NCBI RefSeq assembly: GCF_041770905.1
Contig: NZ_JBEUWX010000003.1
Span: 1-64,000 of the forward strand
Length of the DNA: 64,000 nt
Source: Propionivibrio hellwigii
Lineage (GTDB): Bacteria > Pseudomonadota > Gammaproteobacteria > Burkholderiales > Rhodocyclaceae
Direction of reading: 5' to 3'
Below the pieces are notes generated by a model. The model was not told the DNA's origin and did not search any database. It was given only the letters and a program-made list of their open reading frames with translations. The translations under genes were made by a program, and so were the position numbers. Below, piece by piece: positions 1 to 9,275 of this stretch (the stretch's first letter is position 1; each line of letters starts with the position of its first letter).

Positions 1-2
1 AA

Positions 3-284
3 GCGCAAAAGGCGCGCCTCACCGTGACGTTTAAGCATCTGGGCAAAAAGGCGCGCAAGCAATATTTTGACGAGCGTCTGGGCAAGGAGGATGACGCCGA
101 GATTTTGTCCGGCATCATCGTCGGCTGGGAGGGGGCGGACACGCCGTACTCGCGCGAGGCGCTCGAGTCGCTGCTCGATAACTACGAGCTGGCCGCCACC
201 GAGATCATGCGCGCCTACGGCGCGGCACTGATGGGCGCCGCGGAAAAAAACTCATCGACGCCGCCCGCGACTGGGCAGAGCTAG
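3..284 (+). CDS. Phage tail assembly chaperone (gpG-like), 5' partial
   Basis: The reading frame is open from the first bases of the window, so the true start is probably outside; the GTG at 24 looks internal because the upstream codons continue a plausible beta-strand (LTVTFKHL). It fits the tail-assembly-chaperone pattern: a short strand, then an acidic helical part with VGWEGADTPYSREALESLLDNY. In lambda-like siphoviruses such proteins chaperone the tape measure protein during tail assembly. The position just before a DUF1799 frame and the tape measure gene agrees with this. The last codons contain an A-AAA-AAC heptamer that can send ribosomes into the -1 frame; without slippage the protein ends at 284. 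Confidence 0.75.
   Translation, partial: AQKARLTVTFKHLGKKARKQYFDERLGKEDDAEILSGIIVGWEGADTPYSREALESLLDNYELAATEIMRAYGAALMGAAEKNSSTPPATGQS
245..251 (+). promoter_or_regulatory. Slippery heptamer A AAA AAC (programmed -1 frameshift site)
   Basis: In the chaperone frame the codons are GAA AAA AAC, giving the X-XXY-YYZ heptamer A-AAA-AAC at 245-251. Slipping by -1 enters the frame that encodes the DUF1799 region and stays open to 580. This matches the G/GT arrangement of lambda-like tails, although lambda uses a different heptamer. Confidence 0.7.
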
Positions 285-580
285 GTCAGGACACCGAGGG
301 ATTTAAGGCTCTTGGGTTTACCGACGAGGATCTGGACATTGAGATCGAGCTATGGCCCGAAAACGCCCTGCCGATGCAGGTGTTTATGGCGATGCAGACG
401 CAATGGCGCATTGGTATGGGCGGCGCAACGGGGCTCGATTACTCGGCGCTGCCGGTCGTTGAGGATCGTCTTAACGTCCCCAAAAAACGGCGCGCCGAGT
501 GTTTTAAGGGGCTGCAAATTATCGAGCGCGAGGTGCTGCGCGTCTGGGGCGAGGCGGCCAAAGCGCGGCAAAACGGATAA
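245..580 (+). CDS. DUF1799-type extension (gpGT-like), made by -1 frameshift
   Basis: This -1 frame encodes a DUF1799-like domain with the hallmarks WPEN, QWRIGMGGATGLDY and a C-terminal helix ending ERE. The first ATG in the frame (374) falls inside the domain, after WPENALP, so an independent start there would remove conserved residues. No ribosome binding site precedes it. I therefore read it as the C-terminal half of a fusion with the chaperone. The fusion would join about 80 upstream residues to 109 residues here. Stop codon at 578-580. Confidence 0.7.
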   Translation, partial: KKLIDAARDWAELGQDTEGFKALGFTDEDLDIEIELWPENALPMQVFMAMQTQWRIGMGGATGLDYSALPVVEDRLNVPKKRRAECFKGLQIIEREVLRVWGEAAKARQNG

Positions 581-610
581 CGGGCAATAACGGGCAATTA
601 CGGGATAATT
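581..610 (+). repeat. Three tandem 10-bp units between the GT frame and the tape measure gene
   Basis: Immediately after the stop codon at 578-580 come three near-identical 10-mers (cgggcaataa, cgggcaatta, cgggataatt). The last one supplies the weak ribosome binding region of the gene at 612. Confidence 0.6.
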
Positions 611-611
611 A

Positions 612-3600
612 ATGAGCGAGTTAAAGGTCGGCGTTAAGGTCGGGTACGACGGCAAGGAGTTATCAAGCGGTATTGATAACTCCCGCCGCAAGCTCTCCGA
701 GCTCGCGCAGGCCACGCAGCAAAACGAGATGTCGGCCAAGGCCATGTCCGCCGCGCTGCGCGGCGTGCCGGCGCAGTTTACCGATATTGTCGTCGCGCTC
801 CAGTCAGGCCAGCGCCCAATTACCGTCCTGCTGCAACAGGGCGGCCAGTTAAAGGACATGTTCGGCGGCGCGGTGCCTGCCGCCAAGGCGCTTGGCGGCT
901 ACATCCTCGGCCTTATTAATCCCCTCACTATCACGCTGACTGTTGCCACCGCCCTGGGCGCGGCCTGGTACAAGGGGAGCCAGGAGGCCGACGAGTTTGC
1001 CCGCGCCTTGATCCTCACCGGCAACGCCGCCGGGACGACGGTTGAGCGCCTCTCACAGATGCGCGATGCCGTGGCCGCCGCCACCGGCGCAACAAAGGGC
1101 GCGGCGGCGGAAGCGATTACGGAGCTCGCCTCCACCGGCAAGGTTGCCGAGAGCGCCATGCAGGGCGCAGCCGAGGCGGCGGTGGCCATGTCACGTGCGC
1201 TCGGCATCTCGGTCTCTGATACGGTCAAGGAGTTTAACGAGCTGGGCAAGTCGCCAGCGCAGGCCATCCGCAAGCTCAACGAGCAATACAATTTTTTACA
1301 CGCCTCACAGTTGCAGCAGATTGACGATCTGGAGGCGGTCGGCTTAAAGACCGAGGCGGCGCAAAAGGCGCAAGAGCTCTTTGGCGATGCGCTCAAATCA
1401 ATGGCCTCGGAGGCACAGCAAAATCTCGGCTATGTTGAGCGCGCCTGGCTGGCTGTTAAAGATGCCGTCAAGTCGACAGCTGATGCTATCGCCAGCGTTG
1501 GCCGCGAGGCGCCGCTCCCCGATCAGCTCGCTGCGATCAACAAGCAGATCGCTGAGCGCAAGGCTCTGGCCGAAAAAATGGGCGCGGCCGGCAAAGTCTA
1601 TTACGACACATCCAAACTGGAGGCGGAGGCGCGTGTCCTTGAGGCGCGCATAGAGGGGCTGCGCGCTGAGGGGGAGATCAGGGAGGCCAATGAGTCGCGA
1701 CGCAAGGCGGAGCTTAACTGGCTCAACCTTAAAAACAAGCACCTCAGCAAAAATATCGAGCTCGAGCAAAAGCGTCAGTCTATCGTTAATGCCGGTAATG
1801 CGATGGGGTTTGATGTAACGGCCTCCGAGGTTGCCAACCTCGAGTTTAGCGCTGTCAAAAAGACACTGGGCATTACGACAAAAACCGACCGTAGAGCCTC
1901 GCTGGCGGCGGAAACCAGGGCAATCAACGAGACGACGGCCGCGCGGCTCAAGGCGCTGGACGCCGAAAAGCTCTCTGCTGCAGAGTATCGGACAACGGTT
2001 GCGGCCATCCGTCAGGAGGGCGCCGAGGCGATTGACGAGATCAACAAGCGCTACCAAAAGGGCATGCATGACAACACCAAGGCGGCCCGTAGCGCCCTGA
2101 CCGCATCCATTGATCTTGCCAGCCAGCTTGCCAATGTGACGCAGCGTGCGCAATCTGCGCACATCCGCGCCGCCGTCTCGCTCGGCGAGATGAGCGAGCG
2201 TCAGGCCATCATCGAGCAGGCCAAGGCGGCCGAGGACAAGCTCAACGCCGATATTTTGGCAAGCCGCCAAAAGCTTGCCGGCGCATCCGTGCAAGAGGCC
2301 GCGCGCCTTAATGCACGCCTTGCGGTGCTCGATGCCGAGCGCCTGGCCGCCCAGCAAAAGCTGGCCGACGATCTGGCCGTTGCTGACCAAAAGGCGGAGA
2401 GCGAGCGCTTGACGCGCCAGGCTGAGGCAGCCAAACGCGCGGGTGACATGCAGACCGCCTATACGCTGGAGTGGGAGGCTAAAAACCGTGTCGCCCTTAA
2501 AGCCGCGATCGCTTCGGGCAATGAGGAGCTAGCGCAGGCATTGGAGGACGGTTTTAAGTCGGGGCTTGCTCGCGTTAAATTTGACGACCTCAAACGTAAG
2601 TACGATGCCCTGTTTGCCGACATGACGCGGCGCATGGAGGAGGTGCGCGAGGAGGCGAGCCGCGACGGTGGTCTGCTCGCTGGGTTTGCAGCGGACGAGC
2701 GTGTTGCGCAAATCCGCGATGAGATGATCCCGCAACTGCAGGCATTGATCGACAAGATGCGTGAGGCGGGCGCGGAACCATTGCTCACCGAAAAAACCGT
2801 CTCCGAATCCACGCGCGCGATTAAAAAGATCATTAACGAGGGCGACAAAGCCTGGACCAAATTTACGGATGATATTGAGCGGGGACTGACCGACAGCCTG
2901 TATCGCAGTTTTGAGCAGGGCAAAAGCTTTGGGCAAACGTTTATCGAGTCGATCAAAAACCTGTTTAAAACGACCGTGCTCAAGCTGACAATCCAGAGCA
3001 CCGTCCACGAGGGCTTGGGCATGCTGGGCCTCTCCAAATCCGGCGGCATGGGCAGCCTCAGCAACCTCCTATCGCTCGGCAAAACGGGTTACGACCTCTA
3101 TAGCGGCAACAGCATGATCGGGCGCATTGCCGGGATGTTTGGCTGGGGCAAGTCACTGGGCAGTGGCATCACAGCCGCCGCCGGCATGGGCGGCGTCGGC
3201 GCCGGTCTCTCGTTTGCTGGCGCCGGTATTACTGGCACCATTGGTGGCGGCATTGGCGCCGGCGCGCTAGGTAGCGGCATCACCGGCGGGATTGGTGGCA
3301 TTGGTGGCAGCATCGGCGGCGGTGCGCTCGGTAGCGGTATTAGCGGCAGCATCGGTAGCATTGGCGGCAGCGCTGGCGGCCTCTCCAGCCTCATGCCCAG
3401 CATGTCGACGCTCGGCTGGGTTGGCGCCGGGCTGGGCGCAGCGATGGCAATTTTTAAAAAATTCAAAAAAAAACGCGGTGGCAAAAAATACGAGGGCGAT
3501 GCCTACGCCCTGCTTGATGATGCCGGCGGGCTGACGGCGCGTCCCACACCGACGACGGGCGGACGCGACTGGCTCAACGGCAGCATGGCTAACGCCTCGC

Positions 3601-5543
3601 TGCAGGAGATGCTCGCGCCGATCGGCAAGAGCATCGCCGAGCTGATCCGGGGCTTAGGTGGCAGCGCCCGCGGGATTGGGCTTAACGTCGGGTTTATTAC
3701 CGACCCCAAGGGCAAAGCGCAGGATCAGATCATCGCTGGGCTTTCCGGCGCCGACGGTCGCCAATACTACGGGCAAAACCGGCTCGCCGGGCACGGCTCT
3801 TATGAGACTGAGCTCAAGCTCGAGATGCAGCGCATGATGATTGCCGCCGTGCGCGCATCTGACGTTGCGCAGGTCTACAAGGACATCGCCAACTCGGTTG
3901 ATTTGATGACTGCCAGTTCCGAGCAGCTCTCGGCGGTGCTCAATGAGTTATCGATTGTCTCGAGGCTGCGCCCGGCGCTCGAGCGCGTTAATCTCTCAGC
4001 CGATCTAGCGAGCAAGACACTGGTCGATGCCGCCGGCGGGCTGGATGCGCTCTCATCCAATTTGTCGAGTTATTACGAGGGATATTTTTCGGCGGCGGAA
4101 AAAACCGCCCGGCTAGGCAGTGACCTCAACAAACAGTTTGCTGCCCTAGGGCTCACCATGCCGCAGACACGGGCGCAGTTTAGGGCACTCGTTGAGAGCA
4201 TCGGCAAGACGGGTGCGGCGGGCGGACAGACGCTCGCCCGGCTCCTTTCGCTCTCAACCGTATTTGGGCAGTGGGCCGATGCCGTCAATAGCGCGACTTC
4301 GTCGGTCGCCTCGTCGGTGTCCTCATCAATGCAGCAGCTCATCAACGACGCGCAGCGCCTGCAGATTGAGCTATTGCGTGCGCAAAACCGCAATGCCGAG
4401 GCTGACGCATTGCAGCGCAAGATCGACACGGCCGGCATGAGCGCCGATGAGGTCGCTCAGTATGATGCCAATGCCCGCCTACGCGCGCAGGTTGAGGCGG
4501 CGCAGCGCCTCATGCAGATGCAGGATGCGCAGGCCGACCGCATGCAGGCGCTGTTTGATGCGCAGCGCGCCCGCCAGCAGGAGGCGCTTAACGCGCAGGT
4601 GACCTCGGCCAAGCAGGTGGCGGACACGTTTACGCGCCTGGCGGAGTCGCTTAAAAAATACCGCGAGGGACTGCTCGCCTCGGATGTCTCACCGCTTGAT
4701 GACGGCGTGCGTTACACAGAGGCGCGCCGTCGTTATCAGACAACGGTGGCCAAGGCCAAACTGGGGGACTCATCCGCTGTTGAGAGCCTGCAAGAGGTGG
4801 TCGGCACATTTTTACGCGCCTCCAAGACCGCCCATACCAGCGCGGCCGATTACCGCGCCGATTTTGCCGAGGCGCTGGCATCATTGGATCAGGTCGGCGC
4901 CGTGGCCGGGCGCAAGGGGAGCCTCGCCCAGGAGCAGATCAGGATCGCGCAGGCCCAGCTCGACGCGCTCAACGCGATCAAGTCAAATCTTGCTGGCTCA
5001 CAGACCAAACTGCCCACCCTTGTTGCCGATCCAGGCCGCATGGCCGCTGACTGGGCAAGATGGTTTGAGCATACCCCGATTGGCCGGAGCACACAGCATC
5101 CGCATGGTACGGCTACCCGCATCTCGCAAAACAGGGGCGTCTACACCGATACGCACGGGCGTCAGTACATATTTAATCGCGAGGACAATCCCTACACCTT
5201 GGCCGACAAATCTGAGGAGTGGGCAGAGGCAATCAAGCGCGTTTATGGCATCTTTCGTGGTGTCGGCACGCCCCGGTTTGCTTCCGGTGGCGCGCACGTC
5301 GGCGGCTGGCGCATTGTTGGCGAGCAGGGTCCAGAGCTTGAGTACACCGCCCCCTCGCGCATCTACTCCAATGCGCAGAGCAAGGGGCTCCTTGATCTCT
5401 CCGAGCTGCTCTCCGCCATTAACGCCCTGCGCGCCGACCTGCGCACGGGGCAGGCGCAGAGCGCCCACAACACCGGCAAAATCCTTACCCTGCTCGATCG
5501 CGTCAGCCGCGGGGGTAATGCCGTCCTTACGGAGGCCGCCTGA
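612..5543 (+). CDS. Phage tail length tape measure protein
   Basis: At 1643 residues this is by far the longest phage gene here. The N-terminus (about residues 1-140) has the TMP_2-type pattern: SGIDNSRRKLSEL, VPAQFTDIVVALQSGQ, LLQQGGQLKDMFGG, then a hydrophobic stretch. Long Ala/Glu/Arg-rich coiled-coil segments follow. A glycine-rich low-complexity block lies at about residues 855-925, with hydrophobic segments just before it. The family sets tail length by spanning the tail tube and may help DNA entry. The ATG follows a poor Shine-Dalgarno, and the stop codon overlaps the next start by one base, so the tail genes are probably translationally coupled. Confidence 0.92.
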   Translation: MSELKVGVKVGYDGKELSSGIDNSRRKLSELAQATQQNEMSAKAMSAALRGVPAQFTDIVVALQSGQRPITVLLQQGGQLKDMFGGAVPAAKALGGYILGLINPLTITLTVATALGAAWYKGSQEADEFARALILTGNAAGTTVERLSQMRDAVAAATGATKGAAAEAITELASTGKVAESAMQGAAEAAVAMSRALGISVSDTVKEFNELGKSPAQAIRKLNEQYNFLHASQLQQIDDLEAVGLKTEAAQKAQELFGDALKSMASEAQQNLGYVERAWLAVKDAVKSTADAIASVGREAPLPDQLAAINKQIAERKALAEKMGAAGKVYYDTSKLEAEARVLEARIEGLRAEGEIREANESRRKAELNWLNLKNKHLSKNIELEQKRQSIVNAGNAMGFDVTASEVANLEFSAVKKTLGITTKTDRRASLAAETRAINETTAARLKALDAEKLSAAEYRTTVAAIRQEGAEAIDEINKRYQKGMHDNTKAARSALTASIDLASQLANVTQRAQSAHIRAAVSLGEMSERQAIIEQAKAAEDKLNADILASRQKLAGASVQEAARLNARLAVLDAERLAAQQKLADDLAVADQKAESERLTRQAEAAKRAGDMQTAYTLEWEAKNRVALKAAIASGNEELAQALEDGFKSGLARVKFDDLKRKYDALFADMTRRMEEVREEASRDGGLLAGFAADERVAQIRDEMIPQLQALIDKMREAGAEPLLTEKTVSESTRAIKKIINEGDKAWTKFTDDIERGLTDSLYRSFEQGKSFGQTFIESIKNLFKTTVLKLTIQSTVHEGLGMLGLSKSGGMGSLSNLLSLGKTGYDLYSGNSMIGRIAGMFGWGKSLGSGITAAAGMGGVGAGLSFAGAGITGTIGGGIGAGALGSGITGGIGGIGGSIGGGALGSGISGSIGSIGGSAGGLSSLMPSMSTLGWVGAGLGAAMAIFKKFKKKRGGKKYEGDAYALLDDAGGLTARPTPTTGGRDWLNGSMANASLQEMLAPIGKSIAELIRGLGGSARGIGLNVGFITDPKGKAQDQIIAGLSGADGRQYYGQNRLAGHGSYETELKLEMQRMMIAAVRASDVAQVYKDIANSVDLMTASSEQLSAVLNELSIVSRLRPALERVNLSADLASKTLVDAAGGLDALSSNLSSYYEGYFSAAEKTARLGSDLNKQFAALGLTMPQTRAQFRALVESIGKTGAAGGQTLARLLSLSTVFGQWADAVNSATSSVASSVSSSMQQLINDAQRLQIELLRAQNRNAEADALQRKIDTAGMSADEVAQYDANARLRAQVEAAQRLMQMQDAQADRMQALFDAQRARQQEALNAQVTSAKQVADTFTRLAESLKKYREGLLASDVSPLDDGVRYTEARRRYQTTVAKAKLGDSSAVESLQEVVGTFLRASKTAHTSAADYRADFAEALASLDQVGAVAGRKGSLAQEQIRIAQAQLDALNAIKSNLAGSQTKLPTLVADPGRMAADWARWFEHTPIGRSTQHPHGTATRISQNRGVYTDTHGRQYIFNREDNPYTLADKSEEWAEAIKRVYGIFRGVGTPRFASGGAHVGGWRIVGEQGPELEYTAPSRIYSNAQSKGLLDLSELLSAINALRADLRTGQAQSAHNTGKILTLLDRVSRGGNAVLTEAA

Positions 5544-6433
5544 TGGACGTGATCCGCCCGGTAACGATTACCGCTGACAAGCTCGTCTCATCCAACGTCC
5601 CCGAGGATGACCATCCGCAGTGGGTGAGCGCCACCGTCTACGCCAAGGGGGGGCGCTGCATCAGGGATCACCGCATCTGGCAGAGCGCGCAGGACTCTAA
5701 TGCCGGGCACGATCCGACTGCGCCTGGCTCGGAGAGCTGGTGGTCGGAGGTCGGCGCGACCAACCGGTTTGCCATGTTTGATGCGCGCGTCGGCACACAG
5801 ACGCGCGCGCAGAACGAGATCAGATGCACATTGCGCCCAGGGCGCATCAATACACTGGCGCTCCTCAATGTCAGCGCCGCCTCGGTCGAGGTCATCATGC
5901 GCTCAGGTAGTGAGATCGTCTATCAGCGCACGGCCTCAATGGTCGATTGTGAGGGCGGCACCTCATGGTACGACTATTTTTACGAGCCGATCCGCGAGCG
6001 TCAGGACGTGGTGTTTGACGATCTGCCGGTGATGGGCAGCGCAACGCTCGATGTTGTCATCTCACGCCCGGGCGGCGATGTTGCCTGCGGTCTCCTTTCG
6101 GCGGGCCTGTCCGCCCCCCTTGGGCGCGTGCTGCGCGAGGCAAAGATCAGTATCACCGACTACAGCAAGGTCTCGGACGATGGCTTTGGCGGCCTGCGCT
6201 TAACGCGCGGCGAGTGGGCCAAGCGCGCCGAGGTGCGCATGATCATCCCCTCGCGTGAGGTTGATCGCATCCAGACGCTTGTTGCCGAGCTGCGCGCCAC
6301 CCCGGTTGTCTGGGTCGGCGCAAAAAATTTGTACCAATCGCTCGTCATCTACGGCAAGTACGATGATTTTGCGATCGACATTGCTTACAAGACCATCTCC
6401 TACTGCACTCTGACCATACGAGGACTCATATGA
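5543..6433 (+). CDS. Phage tail-tip associated protein, function unknown
   Basis: This 296-residue protein starts at an ATG overlapping the tape measure stop by one base and ends overlapping the next gene by four. The N-terminus (about residues 25-75) has an aromatic-rich pattern (QWVSATVYAKGG, RIWQS, WW) resembling small carbohydrate-binding modules. It is followed by ATNRFAMFD and a long beta-rich part. Proteins of this make-up commonly follow the tape measure gene in siphovirus-like prophages, probably as distal tail or tip components. I cannot name the family. Confidence 0.65.
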   Translation: MDVIRPVTITADKLVSSNVPEDDHPQWVSATVYAKGGRCIRDHRIWQSAQDSNAGHDPTAPGSESWWSEVGATNRFAMFDARVGTQTRAQNEIRCTLRPGRINTLALLNVSAASVEVIMRSGSEIVYQRTASMVDCEGGTSWYDYFYEPIRERQDVVFDDLPVMGSATLDVVISRPGGDVACGLLSAGLSAPLGRVLREAKISITDYSKVSDDGFGGLRLTRGEWAKRAEVRMIIPSREVDRIQTLVAELRATPVVWVGAKNLYQSLVIYGKYDDFAIDIAYKTISYCTLTIRGLI

Positions 6434-6984
6434 CCCTACCGATCAGACCCTTACCCACCCCGCCGACCCGGCGTGATCCGACAAGTTTTTACGACCGCGC
6501 GGATAATTTTGTCGCGGCGCTGCCGGCGATGACCGAGGACGTCAACGAGGCGATTACTGCTGTCAATACAGCGGTAGGCAAGGCCAGTGGATCGGCCGAG
6601 GCGGCCGCCAAATCGGCGCAGCAGGCCGAGGCGGGCATCAAGACACTGCTTGAGCGCATGCCCGACAGCGAGGCGATCCTCAAGGCGCTAACTAATAACA
6701 AGACGGTGCTGCCGCCGACCCTTGTCAGCGCGACGGCCTGTAACGCCATCGCGCACGGGCATTACGTCCTGACCGCTGATGCGGCAACAACTGTGACCGG
6801 CCCGGCGCAGGCCGCTACGGGCGATGTGCTCTGGATCAGCGCCGCCAACATGCGCTCGGATAACGTGTTTAACGGCGGTGGACACAAGGTTATGAGGCTT
6901 GACGAGGCGATGCAGCTTGATATGGGTGGCATCACGTATCGGTTTGTCTATCTAGATGCAACGAGAGGATGGTGGATCGCATGA
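6430..6984 (+). CDS. Phage tail fibre-like protein, function unknown
   Basis: This 184-residue protein overlaps its neighbours on both sides by four bases (ATGA). The first ~60 residues are helical and rich in Ala/Glu/Lys, as in a short trimerising coiled coil. The C-terminal ~90 residues are beta-rich and end in YLDATRGWWIA, typical of small fibre or tip domains. Position within the tail operon is the main support; there is no clear family assignment. Confidence 0.6.
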   Translation: MTLPIRPLPTPPTRRDPTSFYDRADNFVAALPAMTEDVNEAITAVNTAVGKASGSAEAAAKSAQQAEAGIKTLLERMPDSEAILKALTNNKTVLPPTLVSATACNAIAHGHYVLTADAATTVTGPAQAATGDVLWISAANMRSDNVFNGGGHKVMRLDEAMQLDMGGITYRFVYLDATRGWWIA

Positions 6985-8165
6985 GCAGATTAAGCCAATT
7001 TGTCCAGGGCGGCGCCGGCGTGCCGGTCGGCTGCCAGATACTAAGTTATGACGTGCCGAGCGATGATTACCTGCGCTGCGGCGATCTCGTGCCCTATAGC
7101 AGCGAGTATGAGGAGAGCGTTAGGCGCGCGCCGTATCTGCGCGTCTATGGCAACGACACAACGAGCGTTAATGCAGGGGTCGGCAATCGTGCCGTAACCT
7201 ACCACAAGGTCGGCACAATGTTTGTTGCGGTTGTTGCGGGCGACAGGAGCTATTACAGCACCGACCTGCGCCAATGGACAGCGCATCCGGGCGCGCAGAG
7301 CGTCCCGGCCGACCTGCGCCGGGCGGGAGTCAATGCCGTTATGGACAAGATCGCCGTACCGATGGGATCGGGGATCGGCGTGATCGGCCCGGGGGGCGGC
7401 GCGCTCAACATGGTCACGATTACCGGCGGCGGTATGCCCTATCGGGCAATCACCGCCTCGCCGGTGTATTGGGTCGCGGCGGCATCGCTCCGCGGCAATG
7501 CTGGAGAGCTCGTCTATTGCGGGAGCGCTGATCCATCGCAGACCTGGGAGCGTGGCAGCAACACCTCTGTCGGCATGGAGCGGTGCAACGCCATCGCCTA
7601 CGGCAACGCCGGGTTTGTGTTTGGCGGCGCCTCCAACTCGGCTGGCGCAGGCAAGATCGCCTACAGCTCCGCCCCGCACTCAGCCGTATGGGACATTACT
7701 CGCCGTATCCCCTGGGCGGCAGCAAATGCCCAGGTGCTCGATGTGGTGAGCACGTTTAGCCACTATCTGCTCCTCACCAGTCAAGGTGTCTATCGCTCTG
7801 CCAACCTCACCCAGTTTGACCGTATCGTTACGCCGTTTAGTCTCGTCGATCCGGGCGCGGTGCGCCTCACTGCCGATAATACCGGGACGATTGTGGCCAC
7901 CGTCAATACCGGGCGCGAGCATTTTGTGACGTTGAGCGCTGACCACGGTGAGACCTGGGGCACGCTCCAGGTCTATACCGGCCGCACCGGCGTAAGTGCT
8001 ACGGCAGGCGTTGGCACGATCACGCGCGCGGGCAATCGCTGGATTGCCAATTTTTCCGGGACGGTCGGCGGCCTCGTCGATCTGGGGACAACGCTTGGCG
8101 GCACGCCGGATTTTGTGGGGGCACAGTCCTCGCCCGGTCCAGGTTGGTGTGTGCGCGTTAAGTAG
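6981..8165 (+). CDS. Phage tail protein with beta-propeller-like (BNR/sialidase-type) repeats
   Basis: I start the gene at the ATG at 6981, which overlaps the preceding TGA (ATGA) and follows an AGAGG purine run; an in-frame ATG at 6969 is possible. The 394-residue product has recurring short motifs of the kind seen in BNR-like propellers, such as YYSTDLRQW, AYSSAPHSAVWD and TLSADHGETWG. Such propellers at the end of tail operons usually bind or cleave surface glycans. Catalytic residues of a true sialidase are not evident, so a receptor-binding role is more likely. Confidence 0.6.
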   Translation: MSRLSQFVQGGAGVPVGCQILSYDVPSDDYLRCGDLVPYSSEYEESVRRAPYLRVYGNDTTSVNAGVGNRAVTYHKVGTMFVAVVAGDRSYYSTDLRQWTAHPGAQSVPADLRRAGVNAVMDKIAVPMGSGIGVIGPGGGALNMVTITGGGMPYRAITASPVYWVAAASLRGNAGELVYCGSADPSQTWERGSNTSVGMERCNAIAYGNAGFVFGGASNSAGAGKIAYSSAPHSAVWDITRRIPWAAANAQVLDVVSTFSHYLLLTSQGVYRSANLTQFDRIVTPFSLVDPGAVRLTADNTGTIVATVNTGREHFVTLSADHGETWGTLQVYTGRTGVSATAGVGTITRAGNRWIANFSGTVGGLVDLGTTLGGTPDFVGAQSSPGPGWCVRVK

Positions 8166-8187
8166 GGGCGACAGATAAGACGGGCGA

Positions 8188-8218
8188 GATGCGCCGGCGT
8201 AGCGAGCGCCGACGCATC
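8188..8218 (+). terminator. Strong stem-loop after the tail operon
   Basis: Two 12-base arms (8188-8199 and 8207-8218) pair with one mismatch around a 7-base loop, 22 bases after the tail gene stop. There is no U-run, so it may be a Rho-dependent end, an mRNA stabiliser or a REP-like sequence rather than an intrinsic terminator. Confidence 0.45.
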
Positions 8219-8319
8219 CCCCGAACATGCAGATGCACCTGCAAGCCCGGCAAGGCCCGCCACCGTGCACACGGCGCGCCAAGCCTATCAGTTTTTAACG
8301 GACCAAAAAAGGCTTGCAA

Positions 8320-9165
8320 ATGAGACAAAAATTATCCGCGCCTCGGCGCAATGGCATTACGCATCCTATCCTTAATTATTTAGGCGGCAAATGGCGCATC
8401 GCGCCGTGGGTCGTCGAGCATCTGCCGGCGCACCACTGTTACGTCGAGCTGTTCGGCGGCGCGGCCTCGGTGCTGCTCAGTAAGCCGCCCGCGCCGGTTG
8501 AGGTCGTCAACGACATCAGCGACGAGATCGATATCCTCTATCGGGTGTTGCGCAACCCGGTCAGGATGCGCCGTCTGCTGCGCCTGCTGCAGCGCACGCC
8601 CTACGGTGTCAGCGCTTACCGGGCCGCGTTTGCAACATCCGGCCGGGATATGGTCGAGACGGCGCGCCGCCTTATCGTGCGCAGCAGCATGGGGTTCCAT
8701 CCGCGTGCCATCGGGCGATCAACTGCAACGTTTCGCACCGGCAGGACGCGTAGCCCGGCGGCGACATGGCGCAACTACCGACGAGGCCTACCGGCTGTTA
8801 CGCGCCGGTTGCGGCACGTCATCATCGAGCATCGGCCAGCGCTCGGTCTCGTCAGTCTCTACGACAGCCCGCAGACGTTGTTTTACGCTGACCCACCCTA
8901 CCTGCCCGAGACACGCACCAGCGAGGCTCGTTACCCGCATGAGATGACGGTTGCTGACCACGAGGCGCTGCTCAAGCGCCTGTGCGCCATCGGCGGGATG
9001 GCGCTTGTCAGTGGCTATCCGTCGGAGCTCTACAACGACCTGCTCGCAGGCTGGATGCGCGTGACAAGGCGCGCCCGCGTATTTGGCACGGCGGGCGATC
9101 TTACCCGGCAGGAGATGCTCTGGATCTCACCCCGGGCAGCTGATGCGTTGCAACAAAAAAATTAA
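8320..9165 (+). CDS. D12-class DNA adenine N6-methyltransferase (Dam-like), phage-borne
   Basis: The protein (281 residues from the ATG at 8320; a TTG two codons earlier is less likely) has the class order of D12 methylases: NYLGGK near residue 19, the SAM-binding ELFGGAAS at 43-50, and the catalytic DPPY at 191-194. No restriction enzyme gene lies next to it, so it is an orphan methylase. In prophages these usually protect phage DNA from host restriction or alter gene regulation. Target specificity cannot be read from the sequence. Confidence 0.88.
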   Translation: MRQKLSAPRRNGITHPILNYLGGKWRIAPWVVEHLPAHHCYVELFGGAASVLLSKPPAPVEVVNDISDEIDILYRVLRNPVRMRRLLRLLQRTPYGVSAYRAAFATSGRDMVETARRLIVRSSMGFHPRAIGRSTATFRTGRTRSPAATWRNYRRGLPAVTRRLRHVIIEHRPALGLVSLYDSPQTLFYADPPYLPETRTSEARYPHEMTVADHEALLKRLCAIGGMALVSGYPSELYNDLLAGWMRVTRRARVFGTAGDLTRQEMLWISPRAADALQQKN

Positions 9166-9184
9166 AAATTTTTGCAAAAACCGC

Positions 9185-9212
9185 TTGACAAATAATTATG
9201 TGTGTATATAAT
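9185..9212 (+). promoter_or_regulatory. Sigma70-type promoter for the gene at 9276
   Basis: A consensus -35 (TTGACA, 9185-9190) and a consensus -10 (TATAAT, 9207-9212) are separated by 16 bases. The predicted start, near 9219, leaves a leader of about 57 bases. Confidence 0.8.
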
Positions 9213-9221
9213 TATGGTCAT

Positions 9222-9240
9222 GGATAGCACATCGTTATCC
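9222..9240 (+). promoter_or_regulatory. GGATA-N9-TATCC dyad at the transcription start (possible operator)
   Basis: The dyad lies at about +4 to +22 of the promoter and is conserved in the second cassette although its centre differs. Conserved arms with a variable centre suit a protein-binding operator or an RNA stem. Confidence 0.5.
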
Positions 9241-9275
9241 ACCGACGCCTCCGGTAGCAGGCAGGAGAGACAAAA

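Noticed and set aside
312..590. Plus-strand frame of 92 codons overlapping the DUF1799 region
   Set aside because: The product is Arg/Cys-rich and unlike any tail protein; the DUF1799 frame explains the stretch.
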